64,000 nucleotides of DNA, taken from the NCBI RefSeq assembly GCF_000244755.1, contig NZ_AHOO02000005.1, positions 62,001 to 126,000 of the forward strand, in the 5' to 3' direction. Below, one piece after another: positions 37,219 to 46,308 of the stretch (position 1 is its first letter; each line of letters begins with the position of its first letter). A program made the position numbers and the translations under genes. The DNA is from Leptospira licerasiae serovar Varillal str. VAR 010 (GTDB taxonomy: Bacteria > Spirochaetota > Leptospiria > Leptospirales > Leptospiraceae). Below the pieces are notes generated by a model, which searched no databases, was not told the DNA's origin, and saw nothing but the letters and a program-made list of their open reading frames with translations.

Positions 37219-37635
37219 TTAGCAGATAACTACTAACTCTCCGGAAGCTTTCACTTCTCCAGACTCGTCAGCAGCCTCTACAGCTACTGTTAGAAGTTTT
37301 TCTCCGTTTTCTTCTTTCTTACGTTTGATCTTGCCGGAACAAGTTAGCTTTTGTCCAGGTTTGGTCATCGCTTTGAAAGTGACTCCGAATTCTTTGATTT
37401 GCTTTTGGTCTGCCCAAGAAGTGCAAAGTCTTCCGATCTGGGCCATTACGAACATACCGTGAGCGATCGTTCCATCCAATCCGGTCTTACGAGCGAAATC
37501 AGGATCGTTATGGATAGGGTTAAAGTCGCCGCTCGCTCCAGCATAACGCACTAGATGCGCGTGTGTAATAGTATCCACATTTAAAGGAGGGAGTTCTTGT
37601 CCTACTTCGTACTTGTCGAATTCAATCTTACTCAT
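37219..37635 (-). CDS. MaoC-like hotdog dehydratase (HadB-like)
   Basis: 138 residues with the R-hydratase catalytic signature YAGASGDFNPIHNDPDFA (Asp and His) and GTIAHGMFVMAQIGRL. Such proteins hydrate or dehydrate (R)-3-hydroxyacyl thioesters. It lies 13 nt downstream of a second hotdog gene with an FAS1-type DH-like (MaoC_N) domain. Paired MaoC genes typically form a heterodimer like HadA-HadB, one subunit giving the catalytic dyad and the other the acyl pocket. With FAS I, Ccr and acyl-CoA dehydrogenases in the same window, a role in acyl-chain metabolism is likely. Confidence 0.88.
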   Translation of the reverse strand: MSKIEFDKYEVGQELPPLNVDTITHAHLVRYAGASGDFNPIHNDPDFARKTGLDGTIAHGMFVMAQIGRLCTSWADQKQIKEFGVTFKAMTKPGQKLTCSGKIKRKKEENGEKLLTVAVEAADESGEVKASGELVVIC

Positions 37636-37648
37636 CTTAATCCTCCTA

Positions 37649-38101
37649 TCATTGTTCCGGTTTACGGATGAAAATGGACATCTCTGCTTCGATTACAGTT
37701 TCACCCTTTGCATTACGAATAGTGGTGCGGAAAGTCATCGTATCCATTTTACCTACAGTTACGTTAACACATTCTCCCTGAGAAGAAACCCTACCAGGAT
37801 AAAGAGTTTTAACATAATTATATTTTTCTTTTAGATGCAAGATCCTGGAAGTATCAACTCCCATGTTCTCCATATCTTTCCAAATTTTAGGATATCCCCA
37901 AAACTGGATCACAGTTGGAAATGTAGGAGGAGCTGGAATATCCTCGTATCCTGCTTTTTTAGCCGCTTCTAGATCGAAGTATATCGGATTGGTCTCGCTG
38001 ATCGCTAGACAAAACTCTTTTATCTTTCCTCTTTCTACGTCGAATTCGTAGGAGTCGAGTTTTGTGCCGATCAGGTCTTTTGAAATGCCTTTTTCTGCCA
38101 T
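37649..38101 (-). CDS. MaoC_N-type hotdog protein (HadA-like partner)
   Basis: 150 residues from ATG 38101 (AGGA 8 nt upstream); the longer upstream frame lacks an RBS. The motif [20 protein letters not shown] replaces the catalytic DxNPIH of true MaoC with TNPIYFD, i.e. without the His, as in the non-catalytic HadA/HadC-like subunits. The C-terminal part has [20 protein letters not shown]. It probably pairs with the catalytic protein encoded 13 nt downstream, giving an (R)-specific hydratase/dehydratase. The promoter region carries the shared AACGAACGTTCTGTTC element. Confidence 0.82.
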   Translation of the reverse strand: MAEKGISKDLIGTKLDSYEFDVERGKIKEFCLAISETNPIYFDLEAAKKAGYEDIPAPPTFPTVIQFWGYPKIWKDMENMGVDTSRILHLKEKYNYVKTLYPGRVSSQGECVNVTVGKMDTMTFRTTIRNAKGETVIEAEMSIFIRKPEQ

Positions 38102-38206
38102 AATCCTTTTCCTTTGGATTGGTTTAAAAACCTTCGAAGGATCGAAGATCGTTTCTATGGCCCTATTTTTTAGACACCGAGCCCACAGGTCCATTGAATT
38201 TTTAGT

Positions 38207-38222
38207 AACGAACGTTCTGTTC
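38207..38222. promoter_or_regulatory. Candidate operator AACGAACGTTCTGTTC
   Basis: Located between the MaoC operon (minus) and the sulfatase gene (plus). Fifteen of 16 bases match a site at 43649-43664. It contains the dyad GAACGTTC. Further GTTC half-sites (GCGTTCA, TGTTCATC) follow within 35 bp. Confidence 0.4.
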
Positions 38223-38309
38223 GCTCAAACAAGCGTTCACTGAATGGTGTTCATCCGGATGATAAGTGTTGTAAGCGGACCCCTCAAGTAAAATTCTGTC
38301 CTTGTTCTC

Positions 38310-40709
38310 ATGATTTCTTTTGGTTCCAAACTTTTTAGGACATTGATCCCAATCTTGCTCTATATACTTTTACAGGATTGTAGGCAAATTTTTCCTGGAT
38401 CGTTTTCGGAAGGAGAAGAGACCATAATCCCTGTTTGGGATGGACTTCGTTCCTTAAAAAAAGCAGGCAGCGCTTGCAGTGGAAATTCGGAAGTAGCAAT
38501 CCAAAAGATCTCCTATCATTATAAAAAAAATCCGTCTCGTTATTCGGAACTTCCCCTCCAAGAAAAATGGAGGAACACTCAACTTACCATCCTAAAAGAT
38601 AAACAAACTTTGCTAAACGAGTCCAGAGATAGTCTATTGTTATTCCAAAATGGTGGTTGCGCTATCTCCTCCGAGTTTATTATCCCCGGAGCAAAACTTT
38701 ACGATCTACAAAATGTTGTTTTGGACTTTTCCACCACTGCATTATCTTCCTCTGGGGAACATGTCCCGAGCACCGGAAAACTAATAATAAAGTTGGGAGA
38801 ATCTATCGTATTCTCCGAAGAACTTCAAAGCCAAGGAAGAGAGTGGATCGATCATAAGATCAAGATCCCCGAATCCCTTTCCAAATCTTTGGAAGAAGAT
38901 TCTTCTCTTTTATGGAATTTTGAATGGATTCCTAAAAATCAGAACGATCTTTTATTCGTTGGACAACCTACATTATATGCCTCTGTGGCGGATCCGGAAC
39001 TTTGGGGACCTAAAGAAAACGTAATATTGATCGTAGTCGATGCGCTTAGGCCGGATCGTTTGGGTTTCGGCGGTTCTCCAGTCCCTACCAGTCCCAATTT
39101 GGATAAGCTCGCTTCCGAATCTGTCGTTTTTGAAAATGCTTTCTCTAATGGAAATTGGACCAAGCCGAGTATGATTTCCTTTTTTACTTCTAAGATCGCA
39201 TCCGAATTAGGTCTTGGGAATGCTTGGTTCTATTCCAGTAATCTTCATCGAAAAATATTCTATTCTAAAAAGCCGGAAACACTTCCGAACCATCTCAGAT
39301 CCAAAGGTTATCTAACGGCAAGTCTAATGAATAACGTATTCCTACTGGATTACACGGGAGTGGGAGTCGATCTAGGGTTTCATAAATTATTCCAGCCTGG
39401 GAAAGATAAAGACGATACCGAACTGATACTTGCGGAATCCGTAAAATTCCTGAAAGAGAACAAAAACAGAAGATTTTTCCTACATATAAATATCAATACT
39501 CCTCACTATCCGTATCTACCTGAAAGAAAGTATATGGATATTCTAGCAAAGAAGACGGATCCAAAGATCTGGAATAGTTATGATCCTTACGTAAGAAAGT
39601 ATATGGCTGAGATCTTATATACGGATGAGGTCATAGGCAAAATCCTGGAAGAAGCCAAAAAGACAGGCGCCTTCGAAAAATCTTGGATCGCTGTAGTCGC
39701 GGATCATGGAGAATTACAATCCATGGAGCATTATTACCATCATCATTTCGTGGCAGAGAATCTACATGCCCACGGAGAGACCCATTACGACGAAGAGATC
39801 AAGGTTCCCTGGATCATTCATCCTCCTGCATCAAAAAAATCGAATATTAAAAAAAAGATCTTTTCCGAGCAGGTTTCTTTACTTTCCCTTTTTCCCACTT
39901 TAGCAGGAGCATTAGGATTTCCTTGCAATCCGGATTCTTGCGACGGAAATGATTACTCCAAAACAATGTATGGAAAAGAAGGTCCACAATCGGAGGACTT
40001 CGTATATACCGAAGGAAGATTTTCGGAGTCTATTCGTACAAAAGAATACAAACTGATTCGTAGATACCCAGGTTATGATTTTGTAAGAAGGACCAAAGAG
40101 GGTGAACCTCATAAAATGCCTGAGGAATTCTATTCTTTGGTTTCAGATCCCGGAGAATTACAAAATCTCTCGGCTAACAACTCGGCACTTCTTATAAAAG
40201 CAAGACAGGAATTGGATTCTCATAGTTTAAAGAAGAATGTTTTCAAACTTAGATTGCCCGCCTGCGAAAAAGAATGCACTCGTAAGATAGAGATCGGGAT
40301 CCAAGCAGGAATTTATAAAATTCAATCTGATACCCATTTCACGGAAAATAGATTAGAAGCAAAATCAGCTTCCCTTACGGTAAAACAAGCGCCCGGAAAA
40401 GAAAGTATCCTCTCCTTCTATACGGTAGAACCCATTTTTGGATTTCGTTTGTCCATTTACAAGGATGGAAAACCGGAAGATTATAAGTCCGGAAAATGGG
40501 GAATTTTATCCGAAGCGAGTTCTAAAATTTATAGGGATTCGCCCGAATCGGTTGCTTCTGCAAAACTTCCTTACGAATTCAAAACTTCTAAAATACCTTA
40601 TTTTTATAACGACGCCAACCTTTCCGGAAATTCGGAGTCTTCAGAGCAAGCCGCGTTAGGAAAAGAAGTCCGAAAAGTATTGGAAAGCTGGGGTTATATC
40701 CACGAATAG
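38310..40709 (+). CDS. Sulfatase/alkaline-phosphatase-fold hydrolase with Thr nucleophile
   Basis: 799 residues. A short hydrophobic N-terminus (LIPILLYILLQDC) could be a signal or lipoprotein signal. The first ~230 residues are an added domain. The sulfatase core starts NVILIVVDALRPDRLGFGG (metal Asp), then NGNWTKPSMISFFTS, and later WIAVVADHGE and HGETHYDEEIKVPWI. At the nucleophile position the residue is Thr284 (WTKPS), not the Cys or Ser of formylglycine sulfatases (C/S-x-P-S-R). A Thr at this place is seen in LtaS/EptA-type phosphotransferases. It is therefore probably not a true sulfatase but a phospho- or transfer-type enzyme on the cell surface. About 175 residues follow the core. 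Confidence 0.78.
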   Translation: MISFGSKLFRTLIPILLYILLQDCRQIFPGSFSEGEETIIPVWDGLRSLKKAGSACSGNSEVAIQKISYHYKKNPSRYSELPLQEKWRNTQLTILKDKQTLLNESRDSLLLFQNGGCAISSEFIIPGAKLYDLQNVVLDFSTTALSSSGEHVPSTGKLIIKLGESIVFSEELQSQGREWIDHKIKIPESLSKSLEEDSSLLWNFEWIPKNQNDLLFVGQPTLYASVADPELWGPKENVILIVVDALRPDRLGFGGSPVPTSPNLDKLASESVVFENAFSNGNWTKPSMISFFTSKIASELGLGNAWFYSSNLHRKIFYSKKPETLPNHLRSKGYLTASLMNNVFLLDYTGVGVDLGFHKLFQPGKDKDDTELILAESVKFLKENKNRRFFLHININTPHYPYLPERKYMDILAKKTDPKIWNSYDPYVRKYMAEILYTDEVIGKILEEAKKTGAFEKSWIAVVADHGELQSMEHYYHHHFVAENLHAHGETHYDEEIKVPWIIHPPASKKSNIKKKIFSEQVSLLSLFPTLAGALGFPCNPDSCDGNDYSKTMYGKEGPQSEDFVYTEGRFSESIRTKEYKLIRRYPGYDFVRRTKEGEPHKMPEEFYSLVSDPGELQNLSANNSALLIKARQELDSHSLKKNVFKLRLPACEKECTRKIEIGIQAGIYKIQSDTHFTENRLEAKSASLTVKQAPGKESILSFYTVEPIFGFRLSIYKDGKPEDYKSGKWGILSEASSKIYRDSPESVASAKLPYEFKTSKIPYFYNDANLSGNSESSEQAALGKEVRKVLESWGYIHE

Positions 40710-40823
40710 AATTTGTTTTATAACAAAGTTTCTATGCCCCTTTTTGTCAAAACTCCTTGCTTTTTTTATATCCTTCGTTATGTTATCCGCTTGCCAATCC
40801 AAAACAGAAATAAGGTGAAAAGA

Positions 40824-41051
40824 ATGAAAGTTAGAACCCTCGTATTTTGCATTATTCTAATATTCGGTTTTATATCCTGTGGAATCGATCCGGTACAGCG
40901 CTGCCAGGACAGAAGAAAAGTAATGAGAGATGCGGTTTGCCAAGCAGTCGGCGCTCATGAACCTGGAACGGAATCCTATAATAGTATTCTTCTTTCCTGC
41001 TTAATGGAAAATAGTCATTATAATGAATGTAAAAGTGAAAATTACTTTTGA
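40824..41051 (+). CDS. Small cysteine-rich lipoprotein
   Basis: 75 residues from ATG 40824 with AAGGTG 6 nt upstream; an earlier in-frame start lacks a signal peptide. Signal peptide VRTLVFCIILIFGFISC ends in a lipobox (Cys19). The mature part has four more cysteines arranged as C-x11-C and C-x8-C (CQDRRKVMRDAVC; CLMENSHYNEC), suggesting two disulfides in a small helical hairpin. I do not recognise a characterised function. It lies 114 nt after the sulfatase-fold gene and may share its transcript. Confidence 0.7.
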   Translation: MKVRTLVFCIILIFGFISCGIDPVQRCQDRRKVMRDAVCQAVGAHEPGTESYNSILLSCLMENSHYNECKSENYF

Positions 41052-41085
41052 TCGTTAATTTACTCGAAAGGACGAAGGCCGAAGA

Positions 41086-42384
41086 TTATTCCAAGACAAT
41101 GGTGATATCCACTCTTCGGTTTTTGGCCCTACCTGATTCTGTGGAATTTTCCGCTACGGGTTGGGATTTTCCATAACCTTTATAAGACATTCTAGTTTCT
41201 TCAATTCCGTGAGAATCCCGTAACTCTTGCAGAACCGATAGCGCTCTGTCCTGAGAAAGTTTTAGATTGTAATCCTGGCTGCCTTTATCGTCCGTATGGC
41301 CGCCGATCCGAATTTCCCTATCCGGATATTTTTTTAGAACATCCGCAATCCTTTCCAATACCTTTTTGGCTTCCGACTTTAATTCGGATTTATTATAATC
41401 GAAAAGTAGATTATCTAGGGATAGTACGACTCCCTCGTTCGATTTTCTGATCTCAACAGGTGCACGGTCTGCGACTTCTTCTTCAGGATTTCCTTCCCAT
41501 TCAGGCCACTCTAATCCGTTCCCTTTTTTGCCGGTAGGTCTCTTTTTCGGGTAAGCGGTTCCTTCCGGAAAAGGTCCGAGGATCCTCTTTACTTCTTCCG
41601 CAATTTTGTCCTTATCATTCTCCGTAACGGAGTTCTGTTTAGAATATAATCCATGGATCTCAAAGGACATTTCTTGCGCGATCCCATTCGGAAAAACGAA
41701 TGTGTAAGCGAGCTGAACATATTTGTATTGAGGAACTCCTTGTTCGGAATCAAAGAAAACTTTTCCTTTTGCAAAGCCGTAAATTTTGTATGGAATATTC
41801 TGAGCAATCGGATCGGATTCCTTCATTAGGTTATAGTTATATTCGATCAGGTCGGCATTACCCTTTTTGCCTGAATATTCCCAGTCTCCTTTACCTTTGT
41901 AAACATACTTTGCTTGGACAGGTATCTCTATTCTCGCCGTCGGGAATTGAAAACTCTCGGAAGCAGGTTTTGTCCATTCTTCTCCTACGCCTACCTCTTT
42001 GGAGGAAAAGCTAGGTAACGATCTCAAGTTGGGCATACTGTATTCAGGGGGAACAGTATATTGGCCGGTTTCCGAAATATGGAATTTACTCTTAAACGTT
42101 TTGTCTTTATAGAATGCTGGATCTAATTCAGGAAATTTAATGTATGTATCGAATATTGCGGAAAAATCGCAGCCTTCCTTTTTACAGGATATCGCTTTTA
42201 ACAAAATGCGATTTTTATCTTCTCGATTGATAACTCTAAGACCCTGTCTGGCCTTTACCCTATGGTATTCGTTTAATTCCAGATCGTCTCCGGATCTCAT
42301 CTTCCATCGGAACAGTACCGGAGTTTCGGAAAATAAATAAGAGGGTATTAAGAAGAATAGGATGAGAAACCCTCTGAATGCCAT
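41086..42384 (-). CDS. OmpA-family outer membrane-associated protein
   Basis: 432 residues from ATG 42384, where a signal peptide starts (MAFRGFLILFFLIPSYLFSE); upstream in-frame starts give no signal sequence. Residues ~25-270 form a beta-rich domain (VLFRWKMRSGDDLELNEYHR; GEEWTKPASESFQFP). A linker rich in charge precedes the OmpA C-like domain (~315-430): DNLLFDYNKSELKSEAKKVL, IRIGGHTDDKGSQDYNLKLS and GRAKNRRVDITIV. The Asp and Arg that bind diaminopimelate are present. Probably links the envelope to peptidoglycan. No clear SD upstream. Confidence 0.85.
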   Translation of the reverse strand: MAFRGFLILFFLIPSYLFSETPVLFRWKMRSGDDLELNEYHRVKARQGLRVINREDKNRILLKAISCKKEGCDFSAIFDTYIKFPELDPAFYKDKTFKSKFHISETGQYTVPPEYSMPNLRSLPSFSSKEVGVGEEWTKPASESFQFPTARIEIPVQAKYVYKGKGDWEYSGKKGNADLIEYNYNLMKESDPIAQNIPYKIYGFAKGKVFFDSEQGVPQYKYVQLAYTFVFPNGIAQEMSFEIHGLYSKQNSVTENDKDKIAEEVKRILGPFPEGTAYPKKRPTGKKGNGLEWPEWEGNPEEEVADRAPVEIRKSNEGVVLSLDNLLFDYNKSELKSEAKKVLERIADVLKKYPDREIRIGGHTDDKGSQDYNLKLSQDRALSVLQELRDSHGIEETRMSYKGYGKSQPVAENSTESGRAKNRRVDITIVLE

Positions 42385-42561
42385 AATTATAGTTTCGAAA
42401 ATTTTCCCTAAAAACTTAGAAGGAATCCTAAAAATGGACCTCTTTCTTGGATATTTTATACTAAAACAGACCGAGTTTCCGCCCTGAAAAACGATTTGCG
42501 GGTTGTTATTCCGACCGTAAGAACTTGACAAGCAGGCGATAAAATTTCATCCAATTAGTTC

Positions 42562-43644
42562 GTGGTTCCTCATTTCCATGAGATCGTCTTTTTCGGAGTT
42601 TTGTTTTGTATGCTTCTGTCTGTGGCATGCCTACTCCGACCGGAAAAATCTTCCGGTTTAAGGATCTTATCTTTATTATCTTTTTGTGTTTCTATCCAAT
42701 TCTTATATGTTTATTTTCTTTTGAAGGGTATTTATTTCGAACCTTCGTTTTTAAACCATCTTCATATTCCATTCGCATGGTTTTTAGGACCTGGAATGTA
42801 TAGTTTGTATTCCGTTACGGTTCGAGAGGAGAAATTCACTGCCTTCGAAAGGAGTTTTTATCTTCCGGGAATACTCCTTCTTATCTTATTTCCAGTCCTC
42901 TATTTAGTTTTACCTCAAATCTTTTGGAACAGACCGGTAGATTATTTTGAAAAAGGTTCCACAAGTTGGTCGGATATCCTACTGTTAGGCGCTTATTCAG
43001 CGAATCTAGTATTTTATTCTTCTATCGTTTGGCAGACAAGAGCTGCGTTCCGATTGGAAAGACTCAAAAAAGATGCGGGAGCCAGGATACTTTTGTTCGT
43101 TGTGATCGGAAGCGGAAGTGTAACTTCCATCCTTGTTATTTCTTATTTAATCAGAGACATTAATCTGTTATTCATTTCTGTTTTGAGCACTGTGATCTAC
43201 GCGGTTGCCGGTTATCTTGCACAAATTTATGCACCGGAAGTGTTCAGCGAAATGGGACCTTCTATGAGAGATGCGTACCGTAATTCCAGATTAGAAGGTG
43301 TGGACACAACTGATCTGGAAAATCGCTTAGAAAGTTTGATGACAAAAGAAAAATTGTATCTGCAAGAAGACCTTTCTCTCTCCACTCTAGCTAATCAGTT
43401 AGATATCAAACCATATCAACTTTCAGAATTTCTAAATCAGAGAAAGGGAACTAACTTTGCCAAGTTCGTAAACGGTTTCAGAGTAGCGGAATCAGTTCGT
43501 ATATTACAGAAAGAAGAAGGAGCCAATATTCTTTCCGTCGCTTACAGATCCGGTTTTAATTCCAAGGCGACTTTCAACCTTGCATTCAAATCTATACAAG
43601 GTGTTTCTCCTAGAGAGTATCTCCGAAAATCCAAAGTCTCTTAA
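42562..43644 (+). CDS. Membrane-bound AraC-family transcriptional regulator
   Basis: 360 residues with a probable GTG start. The N-terminal ~230 residues hold about six to seven membrane helices. The C-terminal ~110 residues are an AraC/XylS DNA-binding domain: LSLSTLANQLDIKPYQLSEF (first HTH), NFAKFVNGFRVAESVRIL, then ILSVAYRSGFNSKATFNLAF and the terminal GVSPREYLRK. A membrane sensor directly joined to an AraC domain is a one-component system reading a membrane signal. Downstream is the S15-type hydrolase gene, a possible target. No SD is visible, so the exact start is uncertain. Confidence 0.85.
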   Translation: MVPHFHEIVFFGVLFCMLLSVACLLRPEKSSGLRILSLLSFCVSIQFLYVYFLLKGIYFEPSFLNHLHIPFAWFLGPGMYSLYSVTVREEKFTAFERSFYLPGILLLILFPVLYLVLPQIFWNRPVDYFEKGSTSWSDILLLGAYSANLVFYSSIVWQTRAAFRLERLKKDAGARILLFVVIGSGSVTSILVISYLIRDINLLFISVLSTVIYAVAGYLAQIYAPEVFSEMGPSMRDAYRNSRLEGVDTTDLENRLESLMTKEKLYLQEDLSLSTLANQLDIKPYQLSEFLNQRKGTNFAKFVNGFRVAESVRILQKEEGANILSVAYRSGFNSKATFNLAFKSIQGVSPREYLRKSKVS

Positions 43645-43648
43645 TTTG

Positions 43649-43664
43649 AACGAACGTTTTGTTC
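43649..43664. promoter_or_regulatory. Candidate operator AACGAACGTTTTGTTC
   Basis: Lies between the AraC-type gene and the S15 hydrolase gene, ~145 bp upstream of the latter. It matches the 38207-38222 element at 15 of 16 positions, and GAAC...GTTC halves flank the core. Confidence 0.4.
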
Positions 43665-43807
43665 CTAATTTGTTTAAATAAAAAATTAGGACCTTTTAAT
43701 TTGTCCAAAATTCGAATCCAAGACGACCCATACTGATAACTGTCTTATACTCCCTCTTCATAAATTAGCTAAAAGTCAAAGACTGAAAAAGCGTATGGAG
43801 AATAGTG

Positions 43808-45550
43808 ATGAGAAAAATATACCGAACGTTAGTTATGCGATTTTGCATACTAATGCTGATCTTAGGAGGATCTTTTTACTCTTGTAAAAGTGATTCTTCT
43901 CAAAATGCGGAAGCTGCAGCCCTCTTAGCTTCCTTAGATCCAAGCCTGGCCCAAGCTGCCGGAAACAAAGGAGTTTCCGAGTTAGAAGATTCCAGTAGCG
44001 AGATCCAAAACGCATTCGCGCAAGAGAGCGACGGAAGTTTCACTTTCGATAATACCATCAAAGTAACTGCAAACGACGGGGTTGTGTTAGAAGCTAGCCT
44101 CTTCACACCTTCTATCCCTTCTGCTACCGGAAAATATCCTACGGTAATTTTCGTGAACAGTTGGGCATTGAACAAATACGAGTATCTGGTTCCAGCTGCG
44201 AAACTCGCTAAAAAGGGATATATCGTTCTCTCTTATAGCACAAGAGGTTTTGGAGCTTCCGGAGGACTCATTGATACTGCCGGTCCAAAGGATAGAGCTG
44301 ATTTAAGCAAAATTATCGACTGGTTACTTGCGAACACCCAAGCCGATCTCGCAAATATCGGTATATCAGGTATCTCTTACGGCGCCGGAATTTCCTTAGC
44401 AGGTGTGAGCACCGAACCTAGAATTAAGACTGCAGTTGCTATGAGCGGTTGGGGAAATCTCAAACGTTCTCTTTATGGTAATGATACTCCTAGATTGATC
44501 TGGGGATTATTGCTGGTTGCATCCAGTTATATCACAGGAAGACCTGATCCGATCATCGCGCAAAATTTCGGAAAACTTCTACAACATACGGATATCGATT
44601 CTGTGACCACATGGGCAGCGGATCGTTCTCCGGAAACTTTCGTAGGACAATTGAATGCTTCTGCAGGTAAATCGGTACTGATTTCAAATAACTTTGAGGA
44701 CTTCTTATTTAACCCGAACGCAGTTTTGGATTATTTCGCAAAAATCCAAGTTCCGAAAAAACTTTTAATGAACGAAGGAATTCATGCTTCCGCAGAAATC
44801 GGGGGCATTCTCGGTTTTTCCGGCACAGTTTGGGATAACGCATACGACTGGTTCGATTATTGGTTGAAAGGGATCAATAATGGGATCATGGACAAACCTC
44901 AGGTCACTTTCCAAAAACGTTTTGCAGGACCTAGAGTGACTCTTCCTTCTTGGCCTTCCCCTACTGTTTCCGATAAAACTTTTTATCTGAAACCTAGAGG
45001 TTTATTTACTAACGGGGAACTTTCTGCCGGCCAGAATACTACCGTCACGAATACGGGAATTCTTTCCGGAGCGGACACTGTTGCAAGCACTGGATTTCCT
45101 TTGCTTTCGGATATTCTAGCTGCTCATGCCGAAATTCCTGTAACAACCAATTTAGGTTTAGTGAGTAGAGTGAATGGTATCGTGTACCAATCTTCTAACT
45201 TAAGCTCTGCATTAAAGATCAGAGGTAAAATGTTCTGGAACGGAAGGATCTCTTCCAGCCTTGGAAAGGCAAACGTGAACGTTTACTTTTACGATGTAGA
45301 TAAATACGGCACCGCTACTTTGATCACTCATGGTACCGGGACTATTTTCGACGCAGGATGGTATGAAACAAAAGATATGTCTATCGATCTAAATGCGGTA
45401 GCTTATGATGTTCCTGCGGGAAATAAGATCGCGATTGCAATCGATACTTTCGATTCTCAATATGCGGTGCCTACTGTGCTGATTTATGGTCTGGATGTGA
45501 AACACTCCAAAACCCCACAATCCACTTTAGTGATCCAATCGGAGAATTAA
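43808..45550 (+). CDS. S15-type (X-Pro dipeptidyl-peptidase-like) alpha/beta hydrolase lipoprotein
   Basis: 580 residues from ATG 43808 (GGAG 7-8 nt upstream). The signal peptide ends GGSFYSC, a likely lipobox. The hydrolase core shows YPTVIFVNSWALNKYEYL, LSYSTRGFGASGG, the nucleophile GISGISYGAGISL, and DWFDYWLKGINNGI. The C-terminal ~200 residues form the beta jelly-roll of CocE/X-Pro peptidases (FYLKPRGLFTNGELS; AIAIDTFDSQYAV). It acts outside the inner membrane on an ester or peptide; the substrate is unknown. The family also includes cocaine-esterase-like enzymes. A strong terminator follows. Confidence 0.83.
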   Translation: MRKIYRTLVMRFCILMLILGGSFYSCKSDSSQNAEAAALLASLDPSLAQAAGNKGVSELEDSSSEIQNAFAQESDGSFTFDNTIKVTANDGVVLEASLFTPSIPSATGKYPTVIFVNSWALNKYEYLVPAAKLAKKGYIVLSYSTRGFGASGGLIDTAGPKDRADLSKIIDWLLANTQADLANIGISGISYGAGISLAGVSTEPRIKTAVAMSGWGNLKRSLYGNDTPRLIWGLLLVASSYITGRPDPIIAQNFGKLLQHTDIDSVTTWAADRSPETFVGQLNASAGKSVLISNNFEDFLFNPNAVLDYFAKIQVPKKLLMNEGIHASAEIGGILGFSGTVWDNAYDWFDYWLKGINNGIMDKPQVTFQKRFAGPRVTLPSWPSPTVSDKTFYLKPRGLFTNGELSAGQNTTVTNTGILSGADTVASTGFPLLSDILAAHAEIPVTTNLGLVSRVNGIVYQSSNLSSALKIRGKMFWNGRISSSLGKANVNVYFYDVDKYGTATLITHGTGTIFDAGWYETKDMSIDLNAVAYDVPAGNKIAIAIDTFDSQYAVPTVLIYGLDVKHSKTPQSTLVIQSEN

Positions 45551-45578
45551 TTTCGGATTTCCATTCACCTTTTTTAAC

Positions 45579-45601
45579 GGCGGGCTTGCCCGCCTTTTTT
45601 T
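45579..45601 (+). terminator. Intrinsic terminator after the S15 hydrolase gene
   Basis: GGCGGGC (45579-45585), TT loop, GCCCGCC (45588-45594), then seven Ts. It overlaps the 3' end of the convergent 45600-46214 gene. Confidence 0.88.
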
Positions 45602-46214
45602 ATGCCTCTCTTTCCTTTCTCCATTGGATATAGTCGGGCAATTCTACTAGCTCTATAAATCCTTCTTCCTCTGGATCGTCAGGAAGCATTCCTATCTCAT
45701 AATATCCTATTTCTTTCGTAAAAGTGTCTTCGCCGAGAAGAGCTTCTAATAATAGACCGACCGCCTTTTTAAGATGAGGATTGGATTCTACATTCGGGAA
45801 ATCGGGAAAACAGATCCGAACTCCGAAACTTTTAGGAAGACTTGTGTTTTCCAAAGGTAGAAACCAGATCTCTTCCGAATCTAATTCCAAACCTTCATGA
45901 AATATGACTGTGCCTTTTTCCTGGTATTGGTCTACGGAATACACGTCCCAACCCGAAATTTCGGGAGCAAGGTCTACAAACCTTTCTGCCTCAGCGTAGA
46001 GATCCTCGTCTCCGGCAGTGACCACTGTGAATTCATGAGGACTCTCGTCCCCCCCGCCGATCTCGAAAAAAAACTCGGAATTCACTTCCTGGAGTCGATC
46101 CATCAGATCGTCCAAAAGCCGATCTCTCTCTTTATCATCCAGGTCATCTAGTTTAGTGTAATACCGGCTGTTTTGGGAAAACCAGGTCCAAAACTTTTCC
46201 GCTTTTTCTTGCAT
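45600..46214 (-). CDS. Conserved-looking hypothetical cytoplasmic protein
   Basis: 204 residues, strongly acidic, without signal peptide or membrane helix. Recognisable stretches are EKFWTWFSQNSRYYTKLDDL, HEFTVVTAGDEDLYAEAERF and GWDVYSVDQYQEKGTVIFHE. The mixture suggests an alpha/beta single-domain protein. I cannot assign a family with confidence. It is convergent with the S15 hydrolase gene and lies downstream of cutA on the same strand (94-nt gap). Confidence 0.7.
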   Translation of the reverse strand: MQEKAEKFWTWFSQNSRYYTKLDDLDDKERDRLLDDLMDRLQEVNSEFFFEIGGGDESPHEFTVVTAGDEDLYAEAERFVDLAPEISGWDVYSVDQYQEKGTVIFHEGLELDSEEIWFLPLENTSLPKSFGVRICFPDFPNVESNPHLKKAVGLLLEALLGEDTFTKEIGYYEIGMLPDDPEEEGFIELVELPDYIQWRKEREA

Positions 46215-46308
46215 TCATCCGCCTCAGTCACGAATCTTTCGGAATTTCTAACCAAGAGACTCGATAAAAATATCCGAATGTATGAAAAGAATGTTTAAAG
46301 GGAAAGGA

